The position numbers and the translations under genes are program-made. DNA of 34,405 nucleotides from an uncultured Bacteroidia bacterium (GTDB lineage Bacteria; Bacteroidota; Bacteroidia; Bacteroidales; UBA932), in NCBI GenBank assembly GCA_902797435.1, contig CADBSV010000056.1, forward strand, positions 1-34,405, read 5' to 3'. Below, one piece after another: positions 25,508-34,319 of the stretch. Each line of letters begins with the position of its first letter. Position 1 is the first letter of the stretch. The notes beneath the pieces were generated by a model, which was given only the letters and a program-made list of their open reading frames with translations, had not been told where the DNA came from and ran no database searches.

Positions 25508-27306
25508 TATTCTGTCTCTTCTTTACGAATCTGCTCCTTGAGGGCCGCCAGGTCCTCCTTGCTCTTTTCAATCTTCTTGCGCATCTGCTTGATGATGGCC
25601 TCCGAATTTCGGGAATTAGCGAAGAAACCGATATTGTTCTCGTAGGTCTCAATCTCCTGCTGCAGCGCATTGTACTTGCGAACAAGCTGGTCCTTTACGC
25701 TCATAGGCCGGGACTCACCGCGCGAAGCCCGCCCGCCGCGCTGCTCATGCCAGAAGGGGAACTTCTCCTTCATGGCCTCGGCATAAGAGGCGTTTATGGC
25801 ATCCTTCTCCTTCATCGGAACGAACCCGACAGCCTGCCAGTCCGCCGCGAATTTTGCGGCAGCTTCCTGATTGACGGCCTCGTCGTCGGAGGGAGTATAA
25901 TCCTTGATGTCCTCTATGAGCTGTTTCTTGGCCTTGAGATTCGCGTAGAAATTGCTGCCGCCGGCTGCACCGCCGCTCTTGTCACGCGCATCGAAGAACG
26001 TATCGCATGCCGCGCGGAACCTCTTCCACAGCGCTTCGCTCTTCTTGCGGGATACGGCACCTATTTCCTTCCACTGCTTCTGCAATTCGATGAAGGCTTC
26101 GGTGGTCTTCTTCCAATCGGTGCTGTCCTTAAGGGCCTCAGCCTTTTGGATGAGTTCTTCCTTCTTGGCGAGATTGTCGTCCATCTCGCTCTTGAACTGG
26201 CCGTAGAACTCTTTTTTCTTTGCGAAGAAAGTGTCGCAACCGGCACGGAAGCGCTCGTATATCTTCTGGTTGTCCTTCTTGGTTGCAAACCCGATGGTGC
26301 GCCACTTCGCCTGAAGGTCGAGGACCTCCTTGGATGCGGCTGCCCATTCGGCACTGCTGCCTATCTCGCGGGCTACGATTTCTTCGAGCTGCTCGCAGAG
26401 GTGGGTCTTTGCCTCAAGATTTTCCTTCTGCTGCCCCTTGATCTCTTCAAAATGGGCCTGGTACTTCCTGTTGATGACAGCCGTAGCCGCCTGGAAACGC
26501 TCCCAGATGCTTTCGCGGAATTCCTTGGCTACGGGGCCGAACTCCTTCCACTGCTCATGGAGCTTCTGGAGCTCACCGAATGCCGAGACGATATTCTCGT
26601 TTTCGGATAGCTTTTCCGCGGCCTCGCAGAATTTTTCCTTGGCCTCAAGGTTCTTCTGGAAATCCAGGTCGCGCAGTTCGTGGGAGATTTTCACCTTGTC
26701 GTAGAAGCGCTCCACATTGAACTGATAGTTGTTGTTCAGGTCGCGGAAATCACTTGCAGGAACGGGGCCGGTCTCCCTCCATCGGTCCTGAAGGGCACGG
26801 AAAGCCGGGAACAGGGCGCTTACGTCCTCCTGGCTGTCCACCAGAACCTTGAGCTCCTCGACGATGGCCTTCTTGGTTTCGAGGTTTTCGGCCTTACGGG
26901 CATCCTGCTCGCGGTTGTATTCTGCGCGCTGCCGCTTGTAATCGGCATAGAGGGCTTTGAAATTCTCCTCTATCGAGTCGAGTGTTTCGTCCACAACGGT
27001 GCCGGCCTTGCTGCGCACCTCACCAAGAGTACGGTAAAAAGCGGACTTGATGCTGTCTGCCTCATGGCTACGCACCATCTTGTCGTCGCTGGAAAGGAAT
27101 TCCTTGAAAATCTCGCTGAGTTCGGCAATGGTCTTCCCGACGAGGCTCGCTGCGACGTTCTTCTTCTCCGGCGCGGGAGTTTCTGCCTCAGAAGCAGCTT
27201 CTGCTTCGGGCTCTGCCACCTCGATGGCGGGCTCTGCAGGGGCCGATTCCACGATTTCGGCTTCGGATGCCTGCCCGGCAAGCTGATCTTTGATTTCTTC
27301 GCTCAT
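25507..27306 (-). CDS. DUF349 repeat protein
   Basis: The 599-residue cytoplasmic protein starts with an acidic, Ala/Glu/Pro-rich segment of about 50 residues. Five DUF349 repeats follow, each built around a W-x-x-x-G core: LQDRWRETGPV, LHEQWKEFGPV, LQAKWRTIGFA, LQKQWKEIGAV and FAADWQAVGFV. The C-terminal 60 residues form a coiled coil (YNALQQEIETYENNIGFF and a Lys/Glu-rich end). The protein is almost entirely helical. The molecular function of DUF349 is not settled. Leading an operon with yidC and sharing a divergent promoter region with trmD suggests a housekeeping role, but this is only context. Confidence 0.9.
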   Translation of the reverse strand: MSEEIKDQLAGQASEAEIVESAPAEPAIEVAEPEAEAASEAETPAPEKKNVAASLVGKTIAELSEIFKEFLSSDDKMVRSHEADSIKSAFYRTLGEVRSKAGTVVDETLDSIEENFKALYADYKRQRAEYNREQDARKAENLETKKAIVEELKVLVDSQEDVSALFPAFRALQDRWRETGPVPASDFRDLNNNYQFNVERFYDKVKISHELRDLDFQKNLEAKEKFCEAAEKLSENENIVSAFGELQKLHEQWKEFGPVAKEFRESIWERFQAATAVINRKYQAHFEEIKGQQKENLEAKTHLCEQLEEIVAREIGSSAEWAAASKEVLDLQAKWRTIGFATKKDNQKIYERFRAGCDTFFAKKKEFYGQFKSEMDDNLAKKEELIQKAEALKDSTDWKKTTEAFIELQKQWKEIGAVSRKKSEALWKRFRAACDTFFDARDKSGGAAGGSNFYANLKAKKQLIEDIKDYTPSDDEAVNQEAAAKFAADWQAVGFVPMKEKDAINASYAEAMKEKFPFWHEQRGGRASRGESRPMSVKDQLVRKYNALQQEIETYENNIGFFANSRNSEAIIKQMRKKIEKSKEDLAALKEQIRKEETE

Positions 27307-27332
27307 GTGATTTCTTATTACTGTTTAACCTA

Positions 27333-27340
27333 CAAATATA
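27333..27340 (-). promoter_or_regulatory. -7 box for the DUF349-yidC-yggS operon
   Basis: The minus-strand bases are TATATTTG, an exact TAnnTTTG match, 26 nt upstream of the start codon at 27306. It lies 12 bp from the trmD -7 box on the other strand, so the two promoters overlap. Confidence 0.65.
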
Positions 27341-27352
27341 ATCTTTTTTCTT

Positions 27353-27360
27353 TAATTTTG
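27353..27360 (+). promoter_or_regulatory. -7 box for trmD
   Basis: TAATTTTG matches TAnnTTTG exactly and lies 17 nt before the trmD ATG at 27378, implying a very short leader. A -33 TTTG is not evident. Confidence 0.6.
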
Positions 27361-27377
27361 CAGAAATTACTCCATAT

Positions 27378-28058
27378 ATGCGAATCGATATCATAAGCGT
27401 TGTGCCCGAATTGCTGGAAAGTCCTCTGAGTCATTCGATTGTAGGGCGTGCCAGAAAGAAGGGCCTGGTGGAAATACAGGTACATAACCTCCGCGAATAC
27501 GGGCTCGGGGCGCGCCGCAATGTAGATGATTATTCCTACGGAGGCGATGCCGGCATGGTGATGATGGTGGAGCCGGTATTCAACATCATCCGCGACCTCA
27601 GGGCCGAGCGCGACTACGACGAGGTCATCTACATGTCCCCCGACGGAGAGATTCTCGATCAGGGCATATCCAACGATCTTTCCCTCAAACAGAACTTAAT
27701 CATCCTCTGCGGACACTATAAAGGAATCGACCACCGCATCCGCGAACACCTTGTCACCAGGGAGATATCCATAGGCGATTACGTCGTGAGCGGGGGTGAA
27801 ATCCCGGCGGCAATACTCGCCGACTCGCTCGTGCGCCTCATCCCCGGAGCCCTTACCGACGAGACTTCCGCCCTGAGCGATTCTTTCCAGGACGGGCTGC
27901 TCTCCGCACCGGTCTATACGCGCCCGGCCGAATTCAACGGATGGAAGGTGCCCGAGGTGCTTCTGAGCGGGAATCCGAAGCTGATCAGGGAGTGGCAGGA
28001 CGAGCAGGCTCTCGAAAGAACCAAGGCCCTGAGACCCCAACTTCTTAAAAATATTTAA
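27378..28058 (+). CDS. trmD: tRNA (guanine-N1-)-methyltransferase
   Basis: TrmD methylates N1 of G37 next to the anticodon using S-adenosylmethionine, which prevents +1 frameshifting. The 226-residue protein begins [37 protein letters not shown] is the substrate-loop motif. [12 protein letters not shown] and [12 protein letters not shown] form the trefoil-knot SAM site. [20 protein letters not shown] near the C-terminus is also a family signature. The length is normal. It is not in the rimM-trmD-rplS operon typical of Proteobacteria and stands alone here. Confidence 0.97.
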   Translation: MRIDIISVVPELLESPLSHSIVGRARKKGLVEIQVHNLREYGLGARRNVDDYSYGGDAGMVMMVEPVFNIIRDLRAERDYDEVIYMSPDGEILDQGISNDLSLKQNLIILCGHYKGIDHRIREHLVTREISIGDYVVSGGEIPAAILADSLVRLIPGALTDETSALSDSFQDGLLSAPVYTRPAEFNGWKVPEVLLSGNPKLIREWQDEQALERTKALRPQLLKNI

Positions 28059-28096
28059 AAATTAAAGGGGTTAGTTGCAAAAATTTTCACTTTTTA

Positions 28097-28127
28097 TTTG
28101 GTAATTGAAAAAATTACCTTATATTTG
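28097..28127 (+). promoter_or_regulatory. Orphan promoter with palindrome in the spacer
   Basis: TTTG at 28097-28100, a 19-bp spacer, then TATATTTG at 28120-28127 is a perfect Bacteroidota promoter. The spacer is occupied by the inverted repeat GGTAATT (28100-28106) / AATTACC (28112-28118), a plausible operator. It lies 39 bp after the trmD stop, and no plus-strand gene follows until 31299. Confidence 0.65.
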
Positions 28128-28132
28128 CTGTC

Positions 28133-28230
28133 GAGAATTGAAACAACTACTTCTAACCAACAATAATTTTGCCTTTAAGGTAATACACTACTAACTAACC
28201 GACAATGCCCGCTGTGAAGCGGGCATTGCT
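28133..28230 (+). ncRNA. Candidate small RNA between trmD and the FAD oxidoreductase gene
   Basis: A transcript from the promoter at 28097-28127 would start near 28133 and end after the perfect hairpin at 28204-28227, giving about 100 nt. The interval has no usable open reading frame: its only ATG lies inside the terminal hairpin. The body is A/C/T-rich and largely unstructured, with CTAAC-type motifs (TCTAACCAAC, then ACTAACTAACC) that could base-pair with targets. I do not recognise an Rfam family. An alternative is that the promoter and hairpin are unrelated and the hairpin terminates the convergent gene. Confidence 0.45.
28204..28227. terminator. Perfect 10-bp hairpin with GTGA loop
   Basis: AATGCCCGCT at 28204-28213 pairs exactly with AGCGGGCATT at 28218-28227 across a 4-nt loop. 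It lies 23 nt beyond the stop of the minus-strand FAD oxidoreductase gene and at the end of the predicted small RNA, so it could act on both strands. The T-tract after it is weak. Confidence 0.7.
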
Positions 28231-28250
28231 CGTATTTGGCGTTCTTCCGG

Positions 28251-29828
28251 CTACTGTTCCCCTGCAAGCGCGGCGGCGCAGCGGATTCCGTCGATGGCGC
28301 TGGAAACGATCCCTCCGGAATAGCCGGCTCCTTCCCCGGCGGGGTAAATACCCGGCACCGAAACGTACTGAAGATTCTCCGAATCCCTGGGAATGCGGAC
28401 GGGACTTGATGTGCGCGACTCCACCCCGAGCACGAGCCCGTTGCCCGGCGTGCAGTAATTACCTATCTTCACACGGGGGAAAACCTTGCGCAGCCTGTCC
28501 GCGACACCGTGCGGAAGAAGGGAATGCAGCGGGGCGCTCACGATTCCGGGATGATAAGTCGTCCGGGGAAGAGTCTTGGAAAGGATGCCGCTGCAGAAAT
28601 CCTCGAGACGCTGCGCCGGTGCTGCCATGGGATTGGAGGGAATCTCCATCCTGGACGGCCTGACGCCGGCGCGGGCTGCAATGGCTTCCAGCTCCGGTCC
28701 TCCCCCGCGGACGGCCTCGCAATACCGGAACATCGAAGCCTCGACGCTGTGCTGGAAGTCCATCATGCGGAAAGGACTCTCCCCGGGAATATCTTCCGGC
28801 TCTATCTGGACCACCACTCCCGAGTTTGCAAAGCGCCCGCTGCGCGCCGAATTGGACATGCCGTTGAGCACCACCGTCCCGGCTTCCGTAGATGAAGGTA
28901 CGAGAACACCTCCCGGACACATGCAGAACGAGAACACGCCTCTTCCGTCCTGCTGCTCAACAAAAGAGTATTCGGCAGCCGGCATACCGGGCTTCCACCG
29001 CCCGTGATACTGCGAATAGTTGATTTTTTCCTGAGGGTGCTCCACCCTTACGCCAAGAGCGAAACCCTTGGCCTCCAGGGCCCCTCCTCCGCGGTACAGC
29101 ATTTCATAGACATCCCTTGCGGAATGCCCCGTAGCAAGTATGACGGCAATGCCCTTGTATTCAGCTCCACCAGCACAGACCGCAGTAAAATCTCCGGCCT
29201 TTCCGGAGATACCGGAAACCCTGGCTCCGAAATGATACTCGCCTCCATGGGAAACTATGCATTTGCGTATGTTCTCCACGATGGAGGGCAGCCTGTCGGA
29301 CCCGATATGCGGATGAGCGTCATAAAGAATCTCCGGAGAAGCCCCGAACTGCACGAGCTGGTACAGGACCTCGCGGTTGTCGCCCCTTTTGGAGGAACGG
29401 GTATAGAGTTTTCCGTCTGAGAACGCTCCGGCCCCGCCTTCTCCATAGCAGTAGTTGGAATCGGGATCGACTGCACCGCTGCGGGAAAGGGAGGCCATAT
29501 CCACCTTACGGGCATGGACATCCTTTCCGCGTTCCAGCACTATCGGCCTGAGGCCCTCCATGAGAAGACGGAGGGAAGCGAACATGCCGGCAGGACCGGC
29601 CCCGACGACAAGAACGCCGGGAGCCTTCGATACATCTTTATATTCGGGCAGCCGGTATGGCTGATATTCCCCCGCCTGAAAGGCCTCATAACGATACCGC
29701 CAGAGCGGCTCCCCCCGGGCGTCGAGGCTGCGCTTGACAAGCACGGCCTCAAGGCCTCCCGACCGGGCCGCAATCTGCTTTGCAGAAGGTTCGTGCCCCA
29801 CCGGGACGGCTATCTCGAATTCTTTCAT
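28251..29828 (-). CDS. FAD-dependent oxidoreductase (COG2509 type)
   Basis: The 525-residue cytoplasmic flavoprotein has a Rossmann dinucleotide site GAGPAGMFASLRLL starting at residue 76, with the ribose-binding acidic residue Glu99 in VLERG. SNYCYGEGGAGAFSDGKLYTRS (near 128, in blocks) is typical of the COG2509 dehydrogenases widespread in Bacteroidota. So are the ATGHSARDVYEML segment and the C-terminal PAGEGAGYSGGIVSSAIDG. The substrate and electron partner are unknown. It starts 2 nt after the mnmA stop, so both are in one operon. Links of this family to tRNA modification are not established; the pairing is noted only as context. Confidence 0.9.
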   Translation of the reverse strand: MKEFEIAVPVGHEPSAKQIAARSGGLEAVLVKRSLDARGEPLWRYRYEAFQAGEYQPYRLPEYKDVSKAPGVLVVGAGPAGMFASLRLLMEGLRPIVLERGKDVHARKVDMASLSRSGAVDPDSNYCYGEGGAGAFSDGKLYTRSSKRGDNREVLYQLVQFGASPEILYDAHPHIGSDRLPSIVENIRKCIVSHGGEYHFGARVSGISGKAGDFTAVCAGGAEYKGIAVILATGHSARDVYEMLYRGGGALEAKGFALGVRVEHPQEKINYSQYHGRWKPGMPAAEYSFVEQQDGRGVFSFCMCPGGVLVPSSTEAGTVVLNGMSNSARSGRFANSGVVVQIEPEDIPGESPFRMMDFQHSVEASMFRYCEAVRGGGPELEAIAARAGVRPSRMEIPSNPMAAPAQRLEDFCSGILSKTLPRTTYHPGIVSAPLHSLLPHGVADRLRKVFPRVKIGNYCTPGNGLVLGVESRTSSPVRIPRDSENLQYVSVPGIYPAGEGAGYSGGIVSSAIDGIRCAAALAGEQ

Positions 29829-29830
29829 AA

Positions 29831-31237
29831 CTATTTGTCTATCACTCCGCTGCCAAGCATCTCATACTCCTGGTCAGGGACAGACCGTCCTTCGGCAGAG
29901 GAATCCTTCGGGAGTCCGGCACCGGAGAAGGCCGCCGGATTCCCGCCGGCCTTTATATACCAGGCGGCGAACTGCCCGGGAGTAATGCTCCGCTGGGGCG
30001 TATCGAAAACTATGTAAAGACCGCCTTCCCTCATGTAAAGGGTTGCGCCCTGAAGCGGCTGGCGGTAGCGGATACGGACGCTCACCCGCATTTGCGCACC
30101 GACAGGAAGGGCAAGGTCGGGCCGAATCCAATGTATTTCGCCCGGAGATATGCGAAGGCAGCTTCTGAACAGTCCGGGGAAACGCTCCCCTTCACCCACG
30201 AAGACCATGTTGCGGGGGACGTCGGTGCCTACCACGAAAAGGGGGCTCTTGTGCCCTCCTACAGCAAGGCCCTTGCGCTGCCCGAGTGTAAAAAACTGGG
30301 CCCCTTCGTGACGGCCAACATGCTTCCAGAGGCCGTTCTCGCAGTATCTTGTCTTTTTTACGTGATGCTTCCCGCTGCGGTAAGTCTCGGTCTGGAGAAT
30401 CACATCGGAATAGTCCTGCGGAGCTGCCAGCAGGGCCAGCTCGTCGTCTGTCCAGGGAGCGCCCCTTTGAAGGAGCTCCTGCTGACGAGCGAAAAGAAGC
30501 GCCCCTCCGGCACCGCCTGCGGAGTAGTAAGCCGGAAGTATTTCCACCACGTCGCCTTCGACGGATTTGAGTTTCTGCTGCAGGAATACAGGAAGATCCA
30601 CCTTTCCCACAAAGCAGATACCCTGGGAATCCTTTTTGTCCGCCGAGGGCAGGTCGGCCTCAGCCGCCAGCCGCCTCACTTCCGGCTTCGGAAGGTCCCC
30701 TATGGGGAAAAGGGCTGCCGAGAGCTGCTCCTGGCTGAGCTGGCAGAGGAAATAACTCTGGTCCTTGTTGGGATCGGACCCCTCCAGTATGCTCCAGACA
30801 GGTTTCCCGTCAGGGCTTGTGAGGGGCCGCCCGTCCGGTCCGGTTGCGGGAACCTTGCGGCAGTAATGCCCGGTGGCCACCATGTCCGCCCCCATTTTCC
30901 TCGCTACCGAAAGGAAGGCGTCGAACTTTATCTCGCTGTTGCACAGCACGTCCGGATTCGGAGTCCGCCCTTTCGAATACTCGTCAAACATATAATCCAC
31001 CACTCTCTGCCTGTACTGGGCGGAAAGGTCCACGAAATAGAATGGAATCTCAAGTTTACGGGCCACCATTTCGGCCACGAAGCGCTCCTCTTCCCATTCG
31101 CAGTCGCCGTGCAGGGTGCCGGTGGCGTCGTTCCAGTTCTGCATGAACATGGCAAAGACATCGTAGCCCTGCCGTTTGAGGAGAAGGGCGGCGACGGAAG
31201 AATCTACACCTCCAGAAAGACCCACGCAGATTTTCAT
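29831..31237 (-). CDS. mnmA: tRNA-specific 2-thiouridylase MnmA, with two insertions
   Basis: MnmA adds sulfur to U34 of tRNA Lys, Glu and Gln. The protein has 468 residues, about 100 longer than the usual 360-380. MKICVGLSGGVDSS holds the PP-loop at residues 8-14. Cys99 in NPDVLCN and Cys208 in DSQGICFVG are the catalytic pair. TLGQRKGLAVGG near 317 is the conserved RNA-contact segment. Extra sequence lies at about 234-303, before that segment, and a shorter extra stretch of about 28 residues (GGNPAAFSGAG onward) lies before the final LGSGVI strand. The start at 31237 places the PP-loop near the N-terminus; the open frame to 31273 lacks family similarity. Confidence 0.94.
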   Translation of the reverse strand: MKICVGLSGGVDSSVAALLLKRQGYDVFAMFMQNWNDATGTLHGDCEWEEERFVAEMVARKLEIPFYFVDLSAQYRQRVVDYMFDEYSKGRTPNPDVLCNSEIKFDAFLSVARKMGADMVATGHYCRKVPATGPDGRPLTSPDGKPVWSILEGSDPNKDQSYFLCQLSQEQLSAALFPIGDLPKPEVRRLAAEADLPSADKKDSQGICFVGKVDLPVFLQQKLKSVEGDVVEILPAYYSAGGAGGALLFARQQELLQRGAPWTDDELALLAAPQDYSDVILQTETYRSGKHHVKKTRYCENGLWKHVGRHEGAQFFTLGQRKGLAVGGHKSPLFVVGTDVPRNMVFVGEGERFPGLFRSCLRISPGEIHWIRPDLALPVGAQMRVSVRIRYRQPLQGATLYMREGGLYIVFDTPQRSITPGQFAAWYIKAGGNPAAFSGAGLPKDSSAEGRSVPDQEYEMLGSGVIDK

Positions 31238-31241
31238 GACG

Positions 31242-31249
31242 CAAAGATA
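31242..31249 (-). promoter_or_regulatory. -7 box for mnmA
   Basis: Minus-strand bases TATCTTTG match TAnnTTTG exactly but sit only 4 nt from the mnmA ATG at 31237, which implies a leaderless or almost leaderless mRNA, or a later start. The match may therefore be chance. Confidence 0.35.
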
Positions 31250-31270
31250 GTCAAATTCAAAATTATTTGC

Positions 31271-31278
31271 CATCTTTG
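31271..31278 (+). promoter_or_regulatory. Candidate -7 box for the porin gene
   Basis: CATCTTTG is one mismatch from TAnnTTTG and lies 20 nt before the ATG at 31299. There is no clear -33 box. Confidence 0.4.
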
Positions 31279-31298
31279 TAAGGCCTTAACGCACTACA

Positions 31299-32366
31299 AT
31301 GAAGAAACCACAATCAAGGCTCACCGCATTAGTGTTTTTCCTCCTGACAGCCGCCTTCGCGGCACATTCCCAGGACAAGGGCCCGTTCAATTTCTATATA
31401 AACTTCGCAGGAGCCTATCAGGCAGATAACGGCAGCGAAGACGGCCCCTCCCCCTGGAGCGGCTCCTTCAGGGCCCGCGACCTGCGTCTCGAAGTCAAAG
31501 GAAGGGTTAACGAAAACCTCTATTACCGTTTCCGGCACAACCTTCGCTCGAATCAGGCAACCGGAACGCTGGACGGCTTTTCAAAAGGCCTCAACATGAT
31601 GTTCGCAGGATACGAATTCAACGAGCATTTCGCCATCGAAGCCGGAAAGATATGCCAGCACTGGGGAGGATTCGACTACGACGAGAATCCCCTCTACATC
31701 TATCAGTACAGCGATTATATAGACCATATAGACATATTCTTCACGGGCATCGACTTTTACTGGCGTCCGGACAGCCGGCACGAATTCGTGTTCGAACTGA
31801 GCAATCCGGCAAACGACCTGCTGCCCGTACGGTTTCCGGTGAACGCCCTGCTCAACTGGAACGGGAACCTTCTCGACGGTTTTGTACAGACCCGCTGCGC
31901 CATCGGAGGCATGACCCAGTCTGAGGGAGGCTTCGGAAAGCTGCTAAGCGGAGGCATTAAGTTCAACTGGCCCACGTTCCAGTGCTATTTTGACACGATG
32001 TTCGAGAAAGATGCGGTTGACCGCATCGGAATCGCCACGGCCAACTTCGGGCCTGCAGCCCTCCGGCCCCTTGGAGAGATTCTATACAACAGCAACATTG
32101 TCAAGGCTTTCTGGCAGTTCTCCCCCGGCTGGAACCTGGTTGCAAAGGGCAGCTGGGACACTGTCCGGACCGATGCTGGAGGCAAGTACCGCGACGGCCT
32201 GATGGCCCTTTGCGCGCTGGAGTATTACCCGGAACCCTCCCAGGATCTCCGCCTTTTCGCGGCGGCTACCCTCCACCGTGTCATCTTCAACGGCACCGGC
32301 CTCCCGGATTCCTTCACGACAGGAAGGGCAGAACTGGGGCTTATCTACAGAATCAAAGTATTTTAA
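31299..32366 (+). CDS. OprO/OprP-like outer-membrane porin
   Basis: The 355-residue protein has a cleavable signal peptide ([25 protein letters not shown]). It then shows amphipathic beta-strands throughout and ends in the aromatic KVF, as outer-membrane barrels do. [25 protein letters not shown] near 45-75 and [18 protein letters not shown] near 112 resemble the phosphate-selective porin O/P family in Bacteroidota. The substrate is unknown; the family name does not prove phosphate selectivity. It lies 5 nt before aspA on the same strand and may be co-transcribed, so a role in dicarboxylate or amino-acid uptake is possible but unproven. Confidence 0.8.
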   Translation: MKKPQSRLTALVFFLLTAAFAAHSQDKGPFNFYINFAGAYQADNGSEDGPSPWSGSFRARDLRLEVKGRVNENLYYRFRHNLRSNQATGTLDGFSKGLNMMFAGYEFNEHFAIEAGKICQHWGGFDYDENPLYIYQYSDYIDHIDIFFTGIDFYWRPDSRHEFVFELSNPANDLLPVRFPVNALLNWNGNLLDGFVQTRCAIGGMTQSEGGFGKLLSGGIKFNWPTFQCYFDTMFEKDAVDRIGIATANFGPAALRPLGEILYNSNIVKAFWQFSPGWNLVAKGSWDTVRTDAGGKYRDGLMALCALEYYPEPSQDLRLFAAATLHRVIFNGTGLPDSFTTGRAELGLIYRIKVF

Positions 32367-32371
32367 ATATC

Positions 32372-33787
32372 ATGGCAGAACAGAAATTCCGTATCGAATC
32401 CGATCTTCTCGGAGAACTCAAGGTCCCCGCAGACGCCTACTACGGCGTCCAGACTCAGAGGGCCATCGAAAACTACAAGATATCCTGCAACCACATGTCG
32501 GATTACCCCGAATATGTGAAGAGCATCGCCTACGTAAAGTGGGCTGCAGCCCTCGCAAACAAGGAGCTCGGAGCGCTCGAACCGCATATTGCCGATGCAA
32601 TCTGCGCGGCATGCAAGGAGATAACCGAAGGCGCCCTTGCCGACCAGTTCCCGGTTGACATGGTGCAGGGCGGCGCCGGTACATCGGTCAACATGAACGC
32701 CAACGAGGTTATCGCCAACCGCGCCCTCGAATTGATGGGGCACAAAAAGGGCGAATATCAGTTCTGCTCCCCTAACGACCACGTGAACTGCGCACAGAGC
32801 ACCAACGACGCATACCCGACCGCATTCCGCTATACTTTTGTGCGCATGAACGCAGGACTCGAAAGGGCCCTGGGCGATCTGATTGCGTCTCTGCGCCGTA
32901 AGGGAGAGCAGTTCAAGCACGTGATAAAGATGGGCCGCACCCAGCTCCAGGACGCCGTCCCCATGACCAGCGGGCAGGAGTTCATGGCCTTCGCGGACAA
33001 CCTTGAGGAAGAAATCGCCAACCTCGAGCGCAACGTGGTGCTGCTCAAGGAAATAAACATGGGCGGAACGGCAATCGGAACCGGCCTGAACGCCGTCCCC
33101 GGCTTTGCAGAGTTATGCGCCTCGCGCATGAGCGAGCTTACCGGCGACAATCTCATCTCGGCTCCCAACCTGGTGGAAGCCACTCCCGACACAGGAGCAT
33201 ACGTAAGTTACTCCGCAGCCCTCAAGAGGCTTGCATCCAAGCTCAGCAAAACCTGCAACGACCTCCGCCTCATGGCCTCCGGTCCCCGCTGCGGCCTTCA
33301 CGAAATCAATCTTCCGCCCATGGCACCGGGCTCGTCCATCATGCCGGGAAAGGTGAATCCCGTAATCCCGGAGGTTACCAACCAGGTGTGCTTCAAGGTG
33401 TTTGGTAACGATACCACCGTGGCTTTCGCCGCCGAGGCGGGCCAGCTTCAGCTGAACGTGATGGAACCCATCATCGTGGAGAGCATCCTCGAAAGCATCA
33501 CATGGCTCACCAATGCCATGGACACCCTGCGCACAAGGTGCATAGACGGCATTACCGTCAACAAGGAGCACTGCGAAGAAATGGTGCGTTCAAGCATCGG
33601 CATCGTAACCGCCCTCAACCCGTATATCGGCTACAAGAACAGCACCAAGATAGCGAAAGAAGCCCTCGAGACTGGCGGAAGCGTGTACGATATAGTCCTT
33701 CAGAAGGGGCTCCTCAGCAAGGAAGAACTCGACCGCATCCTGGATCCGGAGAACATGCTGTCAGCCCACAAAGTCCCGCAATTGTAA
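32372..33787 (+). CDS. aspA: Aspartate ammonia-lyase
   Basis: AspA converts L-aspartate to fumarate and ammonia. In anaerobic Bacteroidota this can feed fumarate respiration. The 471-residue protein has the normal length. [16 protein letters not shown] begins at 98, QSTNDAYPT lies at 142-150, and the fumarase/aspartase superfamily signature [11 protein letters not shown] lies at 320-330 with the catalytic serine in it. The [18 protein letters not shown] segment also fits aspartase. The start at 32372 was chosen over 32210 because the earlier frame overlaps the porin gene and lacks similarity. Aspartase rather than fumarase is favoured by the overall match of the N-terminal region. Confidence 0.95.
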   Translation: MAEQKFRIESDLLGELKVPADAYYGVQTQRAIENYKISCNHMSDYPEYVKSIAYVKWAAALANKELGALEPHIADAICAACKEITEGALADQFPVDMVQGGAGTSVNMNANEVIANRALELMGHKKGEYQFCSPNDHVNCAQSTNDAYPTAFRYTFVRMNAGLERALGDLIASLRRKGEQFKHVIKMGRTQLQDAVPMTSGQEFMAFADNLEEEIANLERNVVLLKEINMGGTAIGTGLNAVPGFAELCASRMSELTGDNLISAPNLVEATPDTGAYVSYSAALKRLASKLSKTCNDLRLMASGPRCGLHEINLPPMAPGSSIMPGKVNPVIPEVTNQVCFKVFGNDTTVAFAAEAGQLQLNVMEPIIVESILESITWLTNAMDTLRTRCIDGITVNKEHCEEMVRSSIGIVTALNPYIGYKNSTKIAKEALETGGSVYDIVLQKGLLSKEELDRILDPENMLSAHKVPQL

Positions 33788-33795
33788 TTTTTCCC

Positions 33796-33803
33796 TATAT
33801 TTG
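33796..33803 (+). promoter_or_regulatory. -7 box for cdd
   Basis: TATATTTG is an exact TAnnTTTG match, 8 bp after the aspA stop and 20 nt before the cdd ATG at 33824. The -33 position has no clean TTTG. Confidence 0.6.
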
Positions 33804-33823
33804 ACGGAACCAAAAGAGTCTGT

Positions 33824-34297
33824 ATGTCAGAAAAAGAGATAAACATCAGATACCACGAGTACTCGTCCCTGGACGAACTCCAAGCCCAGGACAGGGCCCT
33901 CGCCGAAGAGGCCATAAAAGCGATGCAGGGAGCCTATGCCCCGTACTCCCATTTTCACGTGGGCGCTGCGGTACGGCTCTCCGACGGCACAGTGGTCCGC
34001 GGCGCCAATCAGGAGAACGCCGCATTCCCGAGCGGGCTCTGCGCCGAACGCACGGCAATGTTCGCCGCCGGGGCCAACTATCCCAGCAAGAATATGGAGA
34101 GCATCGCAATAGCAGGTGGCGTACACGGGAGGCTCGCAAAAACACCGGCCACTCCTTGCGGAGCATGCCGGCAGGTAATGGCCCAGTACCAGACAAAAGC
34201 CGGAAAGCCCATGAGCGTTATCATGGTCGGCGACGGAGTAATCTGGAAGTTCGACCGCGTCGATGACATTCTGCCGCTTATTTTCGACAGTATCTGA
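33824..34297 (+). CDS. cdd: Cytidine deaminase
   Basis: The 157-residue enzyme deaminates cytidine and deoxycytidine to uridine and deoxyuridine for pyrimidine salvage. Zinc ligands are visible as Cys73 in GLCAERTAMF and Cys112 and Cys115 in PCGACRQ, with catalytic Glu75. APYSHFHVGAAV and GANQENAAFPSG are substrate-binding motifs. The length is slightly above the typical 130-140 because of an N-terminal extension of about 20 residues. It has its own -7 box after aspA. The SRP RNA promoter lies directly after its stop. Confidence 0.96.
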   Translation: MSEKEINIRYHEYSSLDELQAQDRALAEEAIKAMQGAYAPYSHFHVGAAVRLSDGTVVRGANQENAAFPSGLCAERTAMFAAGANYPSKNMESIAIAGGVHGRLAKTPATPCGACRQVMAQYQTKAGKPMSVIMVGDGVIWKFDRVDDILPLIFDSI

Positions 34298-34307
34298 AAA
34301 TTATTTA

Positions 34308-34315
34308 TATCTTTG
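34308..34315 (+). promoter_or_regulatory. -7 box for the SRP RNA gene
   Basis: TATCTTTG is an exact TAnnTTTG match about 6 nt upstream of the predicted RNA 5' end, and 10 nt after the cdd stop. Confidence 0.65.
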
Positions 34316-34319
34316 CACG

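Noticed and set aside
28205-28663. 152-codon plus-strand open frame starting in the hairpin
   Set aside because: Its ATG lies inside the terminator stem and it is antisense to the FAD oxidoreductase gene.
30092-31429. 445-codon open frame on the plus strand
   Set aside because: It is antisense to mnmA and runs into the porin gene in another frame. It is a shadow of high-GC coding sequence.
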